From an uncultured Pseudomonadota bacterium (GTDB lineage Bacteria; Pseudomonadota; Gammaproteobacteria; Burkholderiales; Rhodocyclaceae): a DNA stretch of 16,235 nt. Positions 15,326 to 16,235 of this stretch are shown here, piece by piece; the first letter of the stretch is position 1, and the number at the start of each line of letters is the position of its first letter. Both the position numbers and the translations under genes were made by a program. The notes under the pieces are model-generated. The model was not told the DNA's origin. It was given only the letters and a program-made list of their open reading frames with translations, and searched no databases. The DNA lies in assembly GCA_903939665.1 (NCBI GenBank), contig CAJAHZ010000301.1:1-16235 (forward strand), given 5' to 3'.

Positions 15326-16141
15326 CTAAATGGAGACATTCTCCGCATTTGCAAGCCCGCTCGCCCTCGCCTCGCGCATCAACGCACGGGCGCGGCACAG
15401 ATCCTCCCAGGCCTTGGCCTTGTCGGGCAGCGTACGCAGCAGGTAGGCCGGATGGTAAGTCACGACAACCGGGATCGACCGCTCGCCATCGCGGTATTCG
15501 AAAGGCTTGCCGCGCAGGCTGCCAAGCAAGCCCTCGGAGCCGAGCAGCGCATGCACGGCGGCGCGACCAAGCAGAACGATCACCTTAGGCTGGAGCAGCG
15601 CGATCTGGCGCTTGAGATAGGGCGTGCAAGCCAGTATCTCAGCGGCTTCCGGCGCATGGTTGCCGGGCGGATGGCACTTTACCGCGTTGGCGATATAAAC
15701 GTCTTCGCCACGCTTCAGGCCAATCGCCGCCAGCATTGCGTCGAGCAGCTTGCCCGCCGGGCCGACAAAGGGCTCGCCACGCACATCTTCTTCGGGGCCG
15801 GGGCCCTCACCGACGAACAGCCAGTCAGCCGAGCGCTCGCCAACGCCCAAAACGGCCTGCTGACGCTCCTCGCAAAGCCGGCAGGCGCGGCAATCTTCGA
15901 CACTCTGCTGCAACTCATCCCAGCTCATGCCGGCGATCTGCTCCGGGCGTTCGGCAGTGCCTGCGACAAGCGCACGCTTGACCTGAACCTGCGGCATCTG
16001 GACCGGCGTAACAGGCGACGCCTCGACAGGCTCGTCGACAAGCATCGACTCTGCGCCGCGCAGAACCGAAGGATTATCACGCAGCTTCCATTGCGGCGAC
16101 AGCCCCATCTCGTGCAGCATCTGTTCGCGACTGATTGTCAT
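15326..16141 (-). CDS. Uracil-DNA glycosylase, family 4 (4Fe-4S)
   Basis: A 271-residue enzyme that removes uracil from DNA, starting base excision repair. Residues 1-75 are a Pro/Val-rich extension of unknown function. The catalytic domain follows (about 76-260). Cluster ligands are expected to be C84 and C87 (CRACRLC), C156 in VKCHPPGN, and C172 in ACTPYL, as in family-4 enzymes. Active-site motif GEGPGPEED is at 111-119, PFVGPAGKLLDAML follows, and the C-terminal motif is TYHPAYLLR with H230. The ATG at 16141 overlaps the upstream TGA by four bases (ATGA), so it is coupled to rimI. The family call is firm; family 5 enzymes are related, but the motif-1 residues and spacing fit family 4 better. 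Confidence 0.94.
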   Translation of the reverse strand: MTISREQMLHEMGLSPQWKLRDNPSVLRGAESMLVDEPVEASPVTPVQMPQVQVKRALVAGTAERPEQIAGMSWDELQQSVEDCRACRLCEERQQAVLGVGERSADWLFVGEGPGPEEDVRGEPFVGPAGKLLDAMLAAIGLKRGEDVYIANAVKCHPPGNHAPEAAEILACTPYLKRQIALLQPKVIVLLGRAAVHALLGSEGLLGSLRGKPFEYRDGERSIPVVVTYHPAYLLRTLPDKAKAWEDLCRARALMREARASGLANAENVSI

Positions 16142-16235
16142 GCCTTGAGTTCCACCAGTGGATGGGTCAGAACCAGCGCGTCTTCGCGACCTTGCGCCGC
16201 AGGATAATAGCCGCGCCGCACGCCGATCTGCTGAA
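16138..16235 (-). CDS. rimI: Ribosomal protein alanine N-acetyltransferase RimI, C-terminal end (cut by window edge)
   Basis: Only the last 31 residues and the stop codon are in the window. They read QIGVRRGYYPAAQGREDALV and end LTHPLVELKA. The block from IGVRR to GREDAL is characteristic of the end of RimI GNAT acetyltransferases, in which RRxYYP is part of the C-terminal strand region. RimI acetylates the N-terminal alanine of ribosomal protein S18. A rimI-glycosylase neighbourhood is familiar from betaproteobacteria (usually after tsaB, which would lie outside the window). The stop codon overlaps the glycosylase ATG, so this gene is probably upstream in the same operon. Confidence 0.85.
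   Translation of the reverse strand, partial: QQIGVRRGYYPAAQGREDALVLTHPLVELKA

Noticed and set aside
15289..15354. Upstream extension of lemA by 22 codons
   Set aside because: It would place a polar segment before the lipoprotein signal peptide and overlap the glycosylase gene; the ATG at 15288 has AAGGA at the right distance.
14527..15588. Plus-strand open frame of about 353 codons
   Set aside because: Spans three real minus-strand genes (TPM, lemA, glycosylase) in antisense; low-complexity Arg-rich product.
1..16235. Search for CRISPR array, transposon ends, integrase, toxin-antitoxin pair, tRNA or prophage genes
   Set aside because: By eye I see no regularly spaced repeats, no terminal inverted repeats with a transposase, no tRNA-like cloverleaf and no small toxin/antitoxin gene pair. 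Every stretch longer than 250 bases is occupied by a recognisable gene.

Overview
The window is ordinary chromosomal DNA of a GC-rich Gram-negative bacterium, most likely a betaproteobacterium, possibly Rhodocyclales. This rests on protein resemblance (YgiQ, RadA, Alr, LplT, a family-4 uracil-DNA glycosylase next to RimI, an Azospirillum-like IpdC) and on an lplT/alr/radA neighbourhood that I recall from betaproteobacteria; no 16S or search result supports it. Coding density is very high. I see no insertion sequence, integrase, tRNA, rRNA, CRISPR array, prophage or other sign of a mobile island.

Layout, left to right. Positions 1-7253 are all on the minus strand and are read from right to left: alr (alanine racemase), radA (recombination branch-migration ATPase), a ten-helix FtsX-type permease of the YbbP/COG3127 kind, a hairpin, then a new promoter, a GGDEF response regulator, and the N-terminal part of ygiQ (radical SAM), cut by the window edge. 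Positions 7503-11630 are on the plus strand: a membrane-bound CHASE-PAS-GGDEF-EAL cyclic-di-GMP protein, then lplT (lysophospholipid flippase of the MFS superfamily). Positions 11624-16235 are again on the minus strand and form a tight operon read from right to left: the end of rimI, a 4Fe-4S uracil-DNA glycosylase, lemA lipoprotein, a secreted or membrane TPM protein, a second small TPM protein, and ipdC (phenylpyruvate/indolepyruvate decarboxylase). The stop codons of lplT and ipdC overlap tail to tail.

How the genes work together. Three functional themes are visible: cell-envelope maintenance (alr for D-alanine, lplT for lysophospholipid return, the LemA/TPM trio, the FtsX-like permease), DNA repair (radA, the glycosylase), and cyclic-di-GMP signalling (two unrelated proteins, each with an intact catalytic GGDEF/GGEEF motif and a product-inhibition site). 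The cyclic-di-GMP gene sits between alr and lplT, which are often direct neighbours in related bacteria. IpdC is the only clear metabolic outlier and ends the LemA/TPM operon.

I did not find a convincing new biological system. The points most worth a second look are the LemA-TPM-TPM-IpdC arrangement, the His/Asp-rich duplicated tail of LplT that runs into the convergent stop codons, the degenerate extra receiver domain in the GGDEF regulator, and the FtsX-like permease without a neighbouring ATPase.
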